A stretch of DNA of 62,355 nucleotides from the NCBI GenBank assembly GCA_022560025.1, contig JAFISE010000175.1:1-62355 (forward strand), in the 5' to 3' direction. This DNA is from Stagonosporopsis chrysanthemi. Taxonomy: Eukaryota; Ascomycota; Dothideomycetes; Pleosporales; Didymellaceae. Below the pieces are notes generated by a model that saw only the letters and a program-made list of their open reading frames with translations, had not been told where the DNA came from and did no database searches. The translations under genes were made by a program, and so were the position numbers. Positions 9,655 to 21,802 of this stretch are shown here, piece by piece. How positions within the stretch are numbered: the first letter of the stretch is position 1; each line of letters starts with the position of its first letter.

Positions 9655-11801
9655 CTGGGGAGACAATGGTAAGGGCCACATATAATTTAAACAGCTCCTG
9701 CTTGTGGGGAGTACTGATCCTCTACTTCTCTCATTTGGATGTACTTCGGTACGATCCTGCTTTACTAGAGACTCTTCGTGGAGATGGCCTTGAGTTACCT
9801 TCTAAGGTTGCTCGTTGAAGCTCCCTAGCGCAAATGGGTCGAAGGTGGAATCACTACAGCTCCATGAGTTTGATGGATGACCCAGCTGATTCATCAGAGC
9901 TGGTACGGCGGCACAGTGCAAGGCCGGTGGCATGATAGATTGAGTGCAGCAGTCTGCTACTACTTGGTAAGGATGTGGCGCAAGTCCACGACACTGCGTA
10001 AAGTATTGATCCATTTGGAAGTGAGCGTTTTGAGGTGCGGTAGAGTGTACCGTGGTATGTAGCGTATCGTCGTTTGGCTCAGGGTAGGATGTGACTTAAC
10101 CTGGTCCTGTGAAACCATGTCGTGCGGACCATTTACATAGTTGTTGGACATCAGCAGGACACCGAGAGCAGTGAGGCTTAGCAGACTGAGCAGACGAGCG
10201 GATACTACACCGCGATCAGATGGTTCGAGCTTACTCCCTATGATGAACTGCTTCGGGGGAATATGCATAATCATATATTTAGGTTGAAACACGTTGCTTT
10301 TGCTCGAAAATCCACTTTCGTGGCTGCAAACTGCGATTCCGCGTTTTATTCGATGGCTTTTCCTTCCGCTGTGCTGTGTTCGGGATTAGGTTATCTCCAC
10401 GATAACTTTGATCTATAGGAACATTATCAATAGTACTAGAGGACCAAGAGTATACGCACAACTATACCGTAAACTGCTCCAAGTCTAGTCCAACGTGAAC
10501 CAATCTATACATGAATTTTGCGGAAACAATAGGGCCAAGTAAAGGTTGCGTATATAGATTACAAGAACGCCTGTTCGCAACGGCATGTTGGCCATGAAAA
10601 CCTGCCTGCAGACGCCTTATATCGGCCGGTGCCTGGCCAAGAGCTGAGCACAGCTGTGTAGTCAGATATCTCTTATTAGAGAAACTGGTCATGTCTGGCG
10701 AGAGTTTCTGCTCAGAGCTGACCCATAGTGCGTTCTGGTGCCTGAGCATTCGTGAGAGGGACAGAACGATGTCTGGCCAGAGGTCGCTTAGCTTACGGTA
10801 TTCAACGTAACCCAGGCTGATGACCTGGTGAGAATGTATGCCAAGGGTGCAGCCAGTATTAGAAAGAGGGGGGCTATGAGGTGCACACAGTTTATGGCAG
10901 CCTGACCAATATTACAGCGACAGCTCCAGAACTTGTTACCGTCAGCTGTCCGGTCCGGCAGTTGATTCAACACCTTTTCCGACGACTCCTGGTATGATAG
11001 AAGTAGCGCGGATGCGTGAATACCGCGACCTCGACCAGAGTTTCCCCGCGAGCCGACTGGCATTTATCAATAGAACCGGACGCTGGAACGAACGATACAA
11101 ACCGCTGTAGTCAAACCTAAGCTTAGATTAGTATAGCTATTCAGTGCTGCAGGACTCCCAGGTGTAGTCGCTGTCACATCGAGTGAAGACAAACAATTTG
11201 TTGTCAAGTAATGAAGGCGACTAATCGCTTCGGCATCCGCGCAAAGGGCGTGAACATGTGCCGACAAAGTTCACACCTGGCCAGCCTAGTAAGCAGTAGT
11301 TGCACACTTGGGTGGCCAAGGCCTTAGGATATGGTGCTTAAATCTCACCAAAGCCGCGGTTATTGATCGTCACGACATCGACTGAGTGTCGGAACCGAGC
11401 GCTTACTGATTTGCCAACTAAAGATGCGCATATCCTGCACTAGGCAGAGCCGATCGGATCTACGCACTGTCGATACAAGATAGATAAGTTGGAGGTGGCA
11501 CAGTAGGTGGACTTAACTTTACCATGTCAAGTCGCTGGATGTTGCCAAAGACTCAGGAAATCGAGCTTGGTGATAATGGAAATCAATCAGACCTTTGAAG
11601 TTTTGGAAGTTATCGATCTTTCCCTGACGAATTACCCTGCGGCGTTCTGTGTAGTATGCAAAAACTGCGCATGTAATTTGCGTGGCTGAGAAGCGAACCA
11701 TACGTTCCACATTAGGAACCTCATTCCCAGAACTACCTATACTCAATACAGAACGGCACCATATCCATAATAGAATTGCTTCGCGGTGAGTGGGAGTATG
11801 A
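9655..11801. other. Gene-poor stretch
   Basis: About 2 kb with only short ORFs of random composition on both strands. It may hold upstream exons of the zinc-finger gene (minus strand) and the 3' UTR of the NOT3/5 gene. No repeat or transposon signature stands out and base composition is ordinary. Confidence 0.4.
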
Positions 11802-13946
11802 TCATAGGTCATCCTCCAGGAATTTGTAGGCAAACCGGAAGTCTGCCTTCCTACGATTCATCCTACAAAAGTCAGCATGGTCAATGTGAAAATTATGTAC
11901 GAGAAGGATCAATCTCTGGGTTCACCATCGTCAAACCCCTCATGTATGCTCAGAGCAAGCACGCCCCTCGTTCGAATTGCTGCACGTGCACGAGCCAGGG
12001 TGTTGACTGATGGCGAGCCGAAAGAATTGATACCCTTCGTACCAGCGGAAACTAACCATGTGCTCTCGTAGTCGAAGAACCTGTATGTCCCTTGCTCGTA
12101 GTCTTCTGTGATTGCCTTTGGCTCCTCGTGGCGTTGGAACCATGTTTGATATTGCTTGTGAAATCTCCAGCTCTGTGACTTGAGTGCTTTCGCTGCTAGA
12201 TACTGCTGATACGTGTTCTGACGGTAGTAGAAAGCGTAGAATAGCGCGTCTGTCTCAATGCGCGAATACAATCGAGGGTCGTCAAATATCGCTAACGGCT
12301 CTTGAGGATAGTGCGACGGCGTAAAGGGGTAAGGATTTTGTGGGCGGTAATGACGCGGGGCCTCGGTATCGGCAGAGTCCGGAGCAGTTGCCATTGAGGC
12401 CACCAGCATTCGCTCATCTGGTGGTTTTGTCGCAGACGCGCTGATATCATTCTTCGTGGCCTCAAATGAGTCAAGCAGATCTTGCAAGCTCGAGGGCAGG
12501 TGGTAGACTGACTCTTCGTCCTCATCATCAGCATGTGATTCACCATTGGTAAGGGGTGGGGTCGGAGTTTGCGACTCATCGTCCTCCTCTGCAGACTCTG
12601 GCGCTGGTGTCTTCTTCCTGCTTGCAGTCGCAGTCTTGTTTTCCTCAGTCGATGCGGCGCGCGACAGGATCTGCTTTTCAGGGGCTGGTGTTGCCGGTGC
12701 GCTTGGTGTTGCAGCTGGGGACTTCGAGGGCTGTTGCTGCGCTGGTAGTTCAGCAGGTGGCTGTGCACGAGATGCTGGCTGTGCGTTGGTAATTGCGGGA
12801 GAGGCGGCCGCGCTGGAACGTCCTGTTACGAGATTTGAAACAAGCCCTGGTGGCGGTGGTAAGGGCGCTATCCCTACACCGTTCTTGTCGCTCGCAGCCG
12901 CAGCCGCAGCAGCAGAAGCATATTTCAGGGGCTCGCCGGGCGTTCGCGTTGGTATTGGTGCTGGCTTCATAGAGCTTACTGCTGCATTCGAGGCTCCGGG
13001 TAAGGGGGTATGTAAGGTCGCCAGTACTGGTAATGGTGACTTGAGCTGTGTCGAAGACCGTCGCGCGCCCGCTGCTTCGCTGGACTTCGCCTTCGTAACG
13101 GTCGGCCGTGACTCGGATTCAGGGTCTTCTGCGATTGATTGTGTATCTTGCGACGAGACGCGATCCGCCTCGTTGCCCAAGCCGAAGATGGCCTCCTCTT
13201 CATCAAGGTTGAAGTCGTCGTATATTGTGTCATCCTCCATGAAGTCGGGATTCTGGTTCTCATCGACGTAGTACTTAATACTGTCCTCGATCTCCTTGAC
13301 CTGCTCTGTGTCGACATTGCTGTTCTCCAGGGCTCGCTGTAGCAGATCGAGCTTGCCCTGGTGCCACTTATGCCGCTCTGCTGCCTCTTCCATCTCTGCT
13401 ATCCGCTCAGCTTTCGCGTTATCGGACTTCTTGCCCTTTTTCATGCCTGCATGCATGATCTCCACATCGGCCTCGATCTTCTCCACTTGCAGCTCGAGCT
13501 CTTCGTTCATGTGCTGCAGGAATTCGACCATTTCCATTCGTTCTCGGTCCTTCGGATCGATCTTTGAGGCTAACGACAGCCCTTCCTTTGAATATGCTTT
13601 GGTTTTCATCTCCTTCTCGACAGCCTTGAATTTCTCCATTTGCTGCGCAGTGTTAGCATGACATCATTTCCCACGATTGGCAGCTGCCTACTGTTTCAAT
13701 CAGCTTTCTGTGGTCGAGAAGCGGCTTCTTGTCCTTGATCTCGCTCATGGCGGCCCATGTCTTGATCTGGTCGCGCGACCGCTGCAACTTCTTGATCTCC
13801 TTCTTCAGCTGATCTTCCAGCTTCTCTTTCTGCGAAGGATTCGATGTCTGGATAATCTTGTCGTATATGCTCTCGAAGGTTGCGACACCTTCTGCGACCT
13901 TCTTGAAGCATTTGTCGATCTCCTGCTGGAGCTTGCGAGCTGCCAT
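11802..13946 (-). CDS. NOT3: CCR4-NOT complex subunit NOT3/NOT5
   Basis: Three exons: 13946-13692, 13642-12057 and 11862-11802, giving 633 aa. The N-terminal ~235 residues are the Not3 helical domain (MAARKLQQEIDKCFKKVAEG; junction LIETQMEKFKAVEKEMKTKAYSKEGL restored by splicing), with acidic DDTIYDDFNLDEEE near its end. A long Pro/Ser/Ala-rich linker follows. The C-terminal NOT box (about 510-633) includes FDDPRLYSRIETDALFYAFYY and YEQGTYRFFDYESTW. The last exon is 61 nt and supplies MNRRKADFRFAYKFLEDDL, the conserved family ending, after a 194-nt intron, unusually long for this window. The protein is a core scaffold of the deadenylase complex that shortens mRNA poly(A) tails and represses transcription. 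Filamentous fungi generally have one NOT3/NOT5 gene, so the yeast paralogue distinction does not apply. Confidence 0.94.
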
Positions 13947-14344
13947 GGTGCTTGCGTAGCCTCGCGCGAGGGCTCGTGTAGGGGAGCGGTACGGTGCGCG
14001 TGACGAAGCGAGGAAAGTGAGGCGTTAAGCGGCGACGGCGAGTGCGAGACGTTTGCTCGGTCGCAATGGGGCAGGGTTGTTTGTCAAAGGCGTCGGCGAA
14101 TGTGAAGGTCGAATGCGTCTCCAGTGAGGTGTCGATTACGGCCTAGTGCCTCGCCAAGCCCGCTAATTATCCCCCACCCAGCGCGTCCCACGCGTTGTGC
14201 TCAATCGGTAATCATCGTAGCCCTTCTAGGCAATTGAATCCATGCTGTGTGCTAACGTATAAATTGTCTCGGTTCCTGACTTTATCGCTGGAACTGGACG
14301 GTGTACTTGGAATTTGCAGCAATTCTCAATTACATCTTGCCAAT
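13947..14344. promoter_or_regulatory. Shared divergent promoter region of NOT3/5 and DTD genes
   Basis: The two start codons face away from each other across 398 bases, so both promoters must lie here. The sequence is GC-rich near the NOT3/5 side and contains a tataaatt stretch near 14258-14265 on the DTD side. No specific operator can be assigned. Confidence 0.55.
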
Positions 14345-15026
14345 ATGAGGAGTACGTCTACTGCAAAGCCATGCGCGGCCTGCCCATTGACTTTGCACAG
14401 CCGTGCTACAGAGGGTCAAGTCTGCATCAGTTACTGTTGACGGCCAGCTCATATCTTCCATTGGACGAGGCATCTTGGTGTTAGCCGCCGTGTCTAAAGA
14501 TGATACCGAGAAGGAAATAGAATCAATGGCTGCCAAGGTTCTGAAGACCAAACTTTGGGACGATGATTCGACAGATCCTGTAGGACGGTGGAAGCACAAC
14601 GTGAAGGAGATTGATGGAGAGGTTCTATGTGGTAAGTTCGGTCCGATGTTGATGCACTGCAACATTTACTGATCTTCGGCAGTCTCTCAATTCACGTTGC
14701 TCGCAACTACCAAGAAAGGCAACAAGCCAGACTTTCACCAGTCTGCAAGTGGTGAGAAGGCACGGACTCTATACGATCATTTCTTCAAGCAAGTACAGAC
14801 CCTACACGGCGAGGACAAGGTTAAGAACGGCCAATTTGCTGCGATGATGGATATTGCCTTGATTAATGATGGTCCAGTAAGTTGAAGCTGCTTGTCATCA
14901 AGCTATCGAGCCATCAAGCTGTTCCTTGATGATTCCATAACTTCACAATTCGGTTGCTGACGTTGTGATCAGGTCACCATACAAATCGACAACTCTCCAC
15001 CAAAGGCTACCAACGGCAGCGCTTAG
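14345..15026 (+). CDS. DTD1: D-aminoacyl-tRNA deacylase (D-Tyr-tRNA deacylase type, DTD1)
   Basis: Four exons: 14345-14351, 14401-14631, 14683-14876 and 14973-15026, giving 161 aa, near the family's ~150-170. The first exon has only seven bases (ATGAGGA); splicing gives MRTVLQRVKSASVTVDGQ, the expected DTD start. The conserved SQFTLLATTKKGNKPDFHQS stretch, with the SQFTL active-site segment, is regenerated across intron 2. The C-terminal NDGPVTIQID contains the Gly-x-Pro element (gly-cisPro type motif normally NSGPVT) and is regenerated across intron 3; here it reads NDGPVT. The enzyme is a cytosolic homodimer that removes D-amino acids and glycine mischarged on tRNAs, using the tRNA 2'-OH. 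Confidence 0.92.
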
Positions 15027-16207
15027 ACTGACACCGAGTGTCGACGATAGACTTCATTGATTTCATAGACCTTGAACAAGTGGGCTTAGAACACATTTGC
15101 ATCGAAATTTATATGAAGAGCAGTTACTCGGTGTTCCAAATTTGTGGACTACAGAACAGACGTCTTTCGATGGATGGATATTTGAACTGCGAAATTCTTC
15201 TCCAGTTGTGACCACGTCCACTATCGTTCTGCAAGTAAAGCTTCTGCACCATGTCTATTGTTCGTCACATTAACCAATGCTGTTTGGGACGCAGACGAGC
15301 ATAAACACTGTAGCGGCTAATCAGTGTTAGAAATGTCCCATTTGAACACACCCAGAAGACAGCTATGTCATCCGTACACACGGCGGAGCCCACCTTTACA
15401 GCAGCAGAGCGACACAAGTCGGCACCCATTTCACATGGAGCACACATGATGCAGACCCATATCCATCATGGGCAGTGGCCCAAGGATCAGATGCCACGTC
15501 AAGCTAGGCATGAATGTGAAATAGGCGCGTCTCGGCACTTCATGAGAGACAGGCTTTCGCAACACAATCTAAGCTCCTTGGTGGACAAAGTTGACACCAA
15601 TCGAAACAAAACCTAACTGCCGAGCTGCACGACGGTGGCATCTGTCACCAAATTGTGCAACATCCGATAGTTCTCTACTCGAGCAGGCAATTCGGCATTC
15701 TGGACCAGACCCAGAAGCCATGTCCGTGGAGCTGGGAAGATGAATCCGCCAGGGTGTGGCTATCGTATGGGTTCATGGAGGCTTGACCCCTTGTCGACAC
15801 CTGTGATTCGCTAGCTGCACGCCCGAATCCGTTCCATAGGACGACGTCTCGCCGACGTGCAGCAACACCGTCAATTTGTGGTACGGAATGCAAATATTCC
15901 GCAAAGAGAACTCCACTTGATGCAAGCAACGCACGAAGAAAAGTCGCGGGATTTTTAGCAAGCTCACAATTGCATGACAGATACGGTCCGTCTGTAAGGC
16001 GACGGCGCGATGGAGCCCTGCATAGACAGAGAAGAAACGGTTTAGCGCGTATCAAGACTGACAGTACGTCTCAAGAACTTTTCTACCTTTGCTGTAACAA
16101 CAATCTTCAGTCCATATTGCGCGCAGTATTTCGTGGCCATTAGGCTTTTGCCTTCCTTTTCCCCGCACTCCTCTTGGATTTGCTGGTGTTTTCGGTGTTG
16201 CGCGCTG
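15027..16207. other. Intergenic
   Basis: About 1.2 kb with no supportable gene. The last ~75 bases are an in-frame upstream extension of the next gene beginning at a GTG; I did not use it because it lacks an ATG. Confidence 0.45.
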
Positions 16208-18247
16208 ATGTTAATCTCTCTCGCCACCTGGGCGCTCGGCGCAGGCGCGCGATTCTCTTTTGGAGACCGCGAACTCAGGACAGATTGTGTGGTCCTTGGT
16301 GTTGCAGCGGCCTTGCTAGCACGAGAGGAGTTGGCGGTGATTCTGTACAGGATCTGGGATGCTTCTGTGGCACCTGTTACAGCGGGGTCCCCAATAGCAG
16401 CCCTTACTCTCATCACAGTCCCGCTTGCTCTTCTCGGACTAAGAACGCGGCACACTCCTAGCATCGACATCAAAGTGAATGGCCGGCCTGAAGATCTCAG
16501 CAAATGGACCCTCCAGTACCCGAAAGCCTGGATCTTCCCGTGTGAGACAAAGCACGCCCGCATATTTCCGAAACGGCACACCTTCGAATACTCATATCTA
16601 CAATGCGGATTTCCAATTATACCTGGTGGTGTAGCCTCTGACGGACGCGACGTTGCGACGGGCACAGACGAATACTTGGGGAGCTGGTGGCTTTGTGTCC
16701 AAGCTGACGATTATCTCTTTAGAGGGGATGGCAAGGTTGGGTTCTACGGAAAACTCCAGATGTTCATGAGGGAGCAAAACGTCGACGATAAGGAGTGGTC
16801 GTATGCCTACCTAGTCACTGCACCACGCTTCTTTGGATACTCCTTCAACCCAGTTTCATTCTGGTACATATATGATCGGGAGCATCAGCTCAAGAAAATG
16901 ATCCTCGAAGTTAACAACACTTTCGGTGAGCGGCGGATTTATCTGTTGGACGGCACCGGTACGCCGAGTCCTCCACAAACCCCGGGCTCTACACCAGGGA
17001 TGAACGCTGGATCAGATATGGGAACAGGGATATCAGCTGGATCCAAGTCGCGATTCACAGACCATTGGATGAAAGATTTTCATGTATCACCTTTCAACTC
17101 GCGTAAGGGCTCATATGCGCTCAGAGCTCAGAATCCCTTCCCTAATGCGAGCTACGACACACCCATGATTGATAACACCATTACACTTAAATCCTCCAAA
17201 GATCACGCGAAGGTGGTAGCGCGTCTCAATTGCGTCGGAACTCCGCTGGATCCCCAGCAATTTGGTGTAATTGACGCGGCATGGTTCATATCGAAGTGGT
17301 GGTGGGTTGGCCTTGTGACCTTCCCACGTATTTTGAAGGAGGCTCTTGCTCTGTTCTACAAGCGGAGTCTCCATGTATGGTTCCGCCCGGAAGTCCTTGG
17401 ACCTAGCCTGGGTCGACTACCAACATCACCGGAGGTGTAAGTATAAGAGACGACAATATTACTTCGAGTACTGACTTTTCGCAGTACAATCCAGCAGGTG
17501 TTTCATGATTACTTAGCCCATCTTGTCAATATAGCCCAAGACGACTTTCGCATCGTTCTCCACACTGCGATACCCAAATGTCCGAAACATACCATCGACT
17601 TCACCCGGCCTGCTAGAGGGCATGCGGTCAAGGAGCTTGAGATCCGCGTCCTGACCCCCGCCTTTTACTCACGATTTGTGCATTACGCATATACTTCAGA
17701 GGCCTTCGATCGCGAATGCATCTTCACTGACGAGAAGAACCGAACGTGTTGGATATCGCGTCCAGAGCTACTCGCGGATCTACTATCTCAAAGCGCATCT
17801 GGAAAATTGCAGAGCATCAGACCCAAAAACTCATTGAGTGAGCTGGAATGGTCATTCCTCAAGAAGTTACGATGTGCCCCTGCTGAGCCTGCATACAACG
17901 CGAGTCCGCAGTATACAGATTCTCGTCTCGAGGACATCCGCGCTGCGAGATACTCAGAGTTGGATACCTTCGTCAGGAACCAGCACAAGCATAGTTATGC
18001 TGGCAGGTATCGAAGGATAGTGACTAAGCTGTTCCTTGCCCAACGATTGTGTCTGGGTTTCCCTCAAATCATCAGCCTAATTGACTGGGCCTTGAGGATG
18101 ATGTTGTGTTACTGTGCTGCAAGGCAGCTATCGAACTCAAGTGAACTAACCCGAAATGTCTTACTTGAAGGTTGGTTGCCGTTGTCTCGAAGTATTGCGG
18201 CAGTCACCGCAGTCCACGCATATGCGCTGCTCAAAGGCTATCATTAA
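16208..18247 (+). CDS. DUF1365 family membrane-associated protein
   Basis: Two exons, 16208-17436 and 17485-18247 (48-nt intron, GTAAGT donor, CTGAC branch), giving 663 aa. The start is the first in-frame ATG (MLISLATWALGAGARFSF); the frame is open for another ~75 bases but without ATG. Hydrophobic stretches lie at residues ~25-45 and 65-85. The DUF1365 domain follows (about 115-480), with FEYSYLQCGFPIIPGG, the highly typical APRFFGYSFNPVSFWYIYD, and FNSRKGSY. The domain is interrupted by a Gly/Ser/Pro-rich insert near residues 260-290. A C-terminal hydrophobic helix near the end (LEGWLPLSRSIAAVTAVHAY) may anchor it. The biochemical activity of DUF1365 proteins is not settled; bacterial relatives often sit beside cyclopropane fatty-acid synthase genes, which hints at lipid metabolism. 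No such gene is next to it here. Confidence 0.85.
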
Positions 18248-19270
18248 TGTACTTATAGTTGTAATTGTACGTACCAGTATTCCCGCGCTTGCCTCAAAAT
18301 CATTCATCTTGTCAGCTAAGGAACGGATAAATCGTGTTTTTCCGGCTACACGGAAGCGTGGTCGATAATTTGACTGTTGTGCGGCATTTGTTTGAGAAAT
18401 ACCCTGCACTCGACATCTTGGAGGTTTCACAGCCAAAACATTTTACTGGTCCGAGACCGGCCTGAGTCATCGTCCCATCAATTCTCATGTCTGGTTGCAC
18501 CTCATCGTGATGCTCCATGTAATGTTCTGGCCATGTGCACGCCATACTGCATTCGACAACCGAGGTTAATGCGGGGCCTTTTCTTCTGGCCTAGCGTAGC
18601 CGGTCGTGAAATCTGGGGTTGAGAGCTGCACCTTCACATGTCATGCATCAAAGAAAACAACGCAACCGCGTCGGCATGTGAAGTTGCGAGCAGGTCGCGT
18701 GCCACATGCCAGAGCCTTCAGTAACAGCGACATTGCTGACACGGAAGGCAATTGAGCAGGAGGTACTGGTTTAAGGCGAAGCCGGCCACCAAGCAATTGG
18801 CACACAACGTCATTCTTGTCATATTAGCTCCTAGCCGCTGGCCCCTCGCCCACCGGATCTGCACCAGTCACGCTTTCAGTCGCGCGGTTTCCCTTTGGGC
18901 CGAGGGAACTTTCGACAACGCTTTGGCGTTAGTTGCGCGTGCTGGTCGCTGATTCACCATGCCAGCTTCCTCGGGTTCAGCTGTCGGCCCAATGGTGCCT
19001 TCAGCCGGACCTTCCCGAGCTCTGTGACTGGAAACATGAGCGTGCTAACTTGGCTCTGGGGTACGCGTGAGGTTTACGGTCCTACTTAAGAGACTTGGCT
19101 GCCCGATAGTTGAGATGTTGAAACTCGACCAGTGTCATCATTACTGCTCGTTGATCTCAAGAAGACTTAACCGCCTTCTTCTGCTCCCTTTCGTCCATTG
19201 ACAAAGACTTGAAGTTCGAAGGGCTTCTCAATATTCACATTACCGGCAATACCTGTATTACACATCCATA
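18248..19270. promoter_or_regulatory. Long upstream region of isocitrate lyase
   Basis: About 1 kb without a gene. Isocitrate lyase in fungi is strongly carbon-regulated, and a long promoter fits that. A CTGGGG at 19056-19061 matches the CreA-type consensus SYGGRG, but such six-base matches are frequent by chance. A pyrimidine-rich stretch (19170-19200) precedes the presumed 5' UTR. Confidence 0.35.
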
Positions 19271-21030
19271 ATGTCTCACGCTGACGCCGAAGAAGCGCAG
19301 TACCAGAAGGAGGTAGAGGAGGTCAAGCAGTGGTGGACTGATTCAAGGTGGAGGTACACGAAGCGACCATTCACTGCTGAGCAAATTGTTGCAAAGCGCG
19401 GAACTCTTAAGATTCAATACCCTGGAAACACTCTTTCCAAAAAGCTTTGGAAGACGGTGGAGGACCGCTTCAAGGTATATTGTTCGTACGATCGGAAACC
19501 ACGCGCCTACTAATATCTGAAAAGAACAACGATGTCAGCTATACATATGGGTGTCTTGACCCTGTGATGGTCACACAAATGGCGAAGTACTTGGATACAG
19601 TATATGTCTCTGGCTGGCAGTGTTCATCAACGGCCTCTTCGACCGACGAGCCTGGACCAGATCTTGCAGACTACCCTTACGTGAGTGCCATCCCTTACGT
19701 TTTTTGAGTGGGACTGACCCCGATAGACAACGGTGCCGAACAAGGTCGGCCATTTGTTCATGGCTCAGGTTTTCCACGACCGCAAGCAGCGCGAAGAGCG
19801 CGTTACTACACCCAAAGCCGACCGCGCGAAGCTCACCAGCATCGACTACCTGCGACCTATCATTGCCGATGCAGACACAGGGCATGGAGGCCTGACAGCC
19901 ATCATGAAGCTCACAAAACTGTTTGTCGAGAAGGGTGCTGCTGGTATTCACATCGAGGACCAGGCTCCAGGAACAAAGAAGTGCGGACACATGGCAGGAA
20001 AGGTCTTGGTCCCGATCAGCGAACACATCAACCGTTTGGTCGCTATCCGAGCTCAGGCCGATATCATGGGCAGCGACCTCCTGGCTGTCGCACGTACCGA
20101 CTCCGAGGCTGCTACCCTGATCACATCCACAATCGATCCCCGTGACCACCACTACATCTTGGGAGTAACAAATCCAGCCATTCAGCCTCTGAGCGACCTT
20201 ATGTATGCTGCTGAGCAGGCTGGAAAGAGCGGCACCGAACTGCAGGCGATTGAGGACGCATGGACCAAAGAAGCTCACCTGAAGCTCTTCCATGAGGCTG
20301 TCGCGGACACAATCAACGCAGGTGTTCACGTTAATAAGCAGGAGTTGATCGCCAAGTTCAATGAGCAGACCAAGGGAAAGAGCAACTCTGAGGCACGTGC
20401 TATTGCGAAAGGTCTTACAGGCGTTGATGTCTTCTTCAACTGGGATGCCGCACGCACACGTGAGGGCTACTACAGGTACCAAGGTGGGTGCCAGACTGCC
20501 ATCAACCGCGCCATCGCATACGCGCCATACTGCGACATGATCTGGATGGAGTCTGCGAAGCCCGACTACGGCCAAGCGAAGGAGTTCGCCGACGGCGTCC
20601 ATGCTGCCTGGCCCGAACAAAAGTATGTTGCTTCTACATCAACCACGATAACTTTTGCTAACACGCCTTTAGACTTGCTTACAACCTCTCACCTTCCTTC
20701 AACTGGAAAAGCGCCATGCCTCGCGATGAGCAAGAAACCTACATCAAACGTCTCGGTGCCCTCGGCTACTGCTGGCAGTTCATCACCCTCGCCGGTCTGC
20801 ACCAAACTGCTCTCATGGCAGACACATTCTCTAAGGCGTATGCTAAGCAGGGCATGCGCGCTTATGGCGAGATCATTCAGGAACCAGAGGCAGAGAACAA
20901 GGTCGAAGTCCTGACACATCAGAAGTGGAGTGGCGCAAATTATGTCGATAACCTGTTGAAGATGGTGTCGGGCGGTGTCAGCTCAACGGCAGCTATGGGC
21001 AAGGGCGTTACCGAGGATCAGTTCAAGTAG
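19271..21030 (+). CDS. icl1: Isocitrate lyase
   Basis: Four exons: 19271-19474, 19525-19680, 19727-20622 and 20673-21030, giving 537 aa, the usual fungal length. The start is MSHADAEEAQYQKEVEEVKQ. The catalytic signature KKCGHM is at about residue 211, preceded by GIHIEDQAPGTKK; IADADTGHGG carries metal-binding aspartates, and SPSFNW lies in the C-terminal active-site segment. The enzyme splits isocitrate into glyoxylate and succinate in the glyoxylate bypass, allowing growth on acetate and fatty acids; in filamentous fungi it is generally glyoxysomal/peroxisomal. The C-terminus (EDQFK) has no classical PTS1. Introns are 46-50 nt. Known orthologues are called acuD in Aspergillus. A 349-codon antisense frame over exon 3 is a codon-bias shadow. 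Confidence 0.97.
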
Positions 21031-21471
21031 TGTTGAAGTGTACGGTGTGGTGGAATAGTAAAACCTTAACAAATGCATCGCTGTGTCAGTCCAAAGATGG
21101 GGGTGTGAAACGTCAGAACATTCTCTCTGTCGATTTTGAGGCTAACGCCAGCCGTCCTTTCCTGCCCCACCTGCCGTGCTTACAAGTTACGACTCCATGT
21201 CTCAATCGCTGTTCTGCCAAGATCCCGCTTCATTACCAGAAGAATTTCTGCACTATGACATTGCACTCAGCCTCTCCTTTGAGGCAAACGCCAGTTCCCG
21301 AGAAGTAGCGCCGTCCGGCTCAGCCTCATGCGATGCTGCGCCCCACTGTACCAATGCACGGCAACCGAGATTGCGACTTCAGCTTACTGCAGCTGGGGCT
21401 GAGCGAGCGCCGATGGCTGTATCGAAATAAAGGTCAGGTGGACAGATGGAGGACTGGGTGCTATTGCGCGC
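21031..21471. other. Isocitrate lyase downstream region
   Basis: Presumed 3' UTR and spacer. Two similar segments near 21129-21170 and 21270-21300 share the string gaggc(t/a)aacgccag, a short local duplication. No gene seen. Confidence 0.4.
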
Positions 21472-21756
21472 TTACGCTGAGACATCGCTGTCAATACTCG
21501 CCTTCCTCTTGACACTCGCCCCCGACTTCAAACCCCCCTTATACGCATACGAGGAACGAGAATCCTGCCGGACCCCACGGCGATCATAGAAGGCTTTAAG
21601 CAAAGATTTTGAGCCGATTGCCGATATCTTCGCCTTAGTTGAACGATCTACTGCGCTGTAATTTTGTCTTCCTCTAGAAATTACATCGAAGGGGGCCTGA
21701 CGAGGCTGTGTTATCGTTCGCGCAAGAAGCATCTCAGCGGCTCCGTCTTCGAGCAT
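21472..21756 (-). CDS. Possible small hypothetical protein, 94 aa
   Basis: Minus-strand frame with ATG at 21756-21754 (start MLEDGAAEMLLARTI). The composition is basic and Ser-rich with no cysteine and no hydrophobic segment. Its start lies only 46 bases from the start of the plus-strand gene beside it, leaving almost no room for two promoters, so one of the pair may be false or this could be the last exon of a gene whose 5' exons I cannot see. No family recognised. Confidence 0.3.
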   Translation of the reverse strand: MLEDGAAEMLLARTITQPRQAPFDVISRGRQNYSAVDRSTKAKISAIGSKSLLKAFYDRRGVRQDSRSSYAYKGGLKSGASVKRKASIDSDVSA

Positions 21757-21802
21757 TCAAAACACCACATCCATTCCATCTGGAACCGCATACATCGAGG
21801 CC

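Noticed and set aside
16133..16207. Upstream in-frame extension of the DUF1365 gene
   Set aside because: It opens with GTG, not ATG; nuclear fungal genes rarely start so, and the first ATG at 16208 is adequate. An unseen upstream exon remains possible.
19571..20620. 349-codon antisense ORF over isocitrate lyase
   Set aside because: It mirrors a strongly codon-biased gene, has no domain and no plausible promoter; it is a shadow of exon 3.
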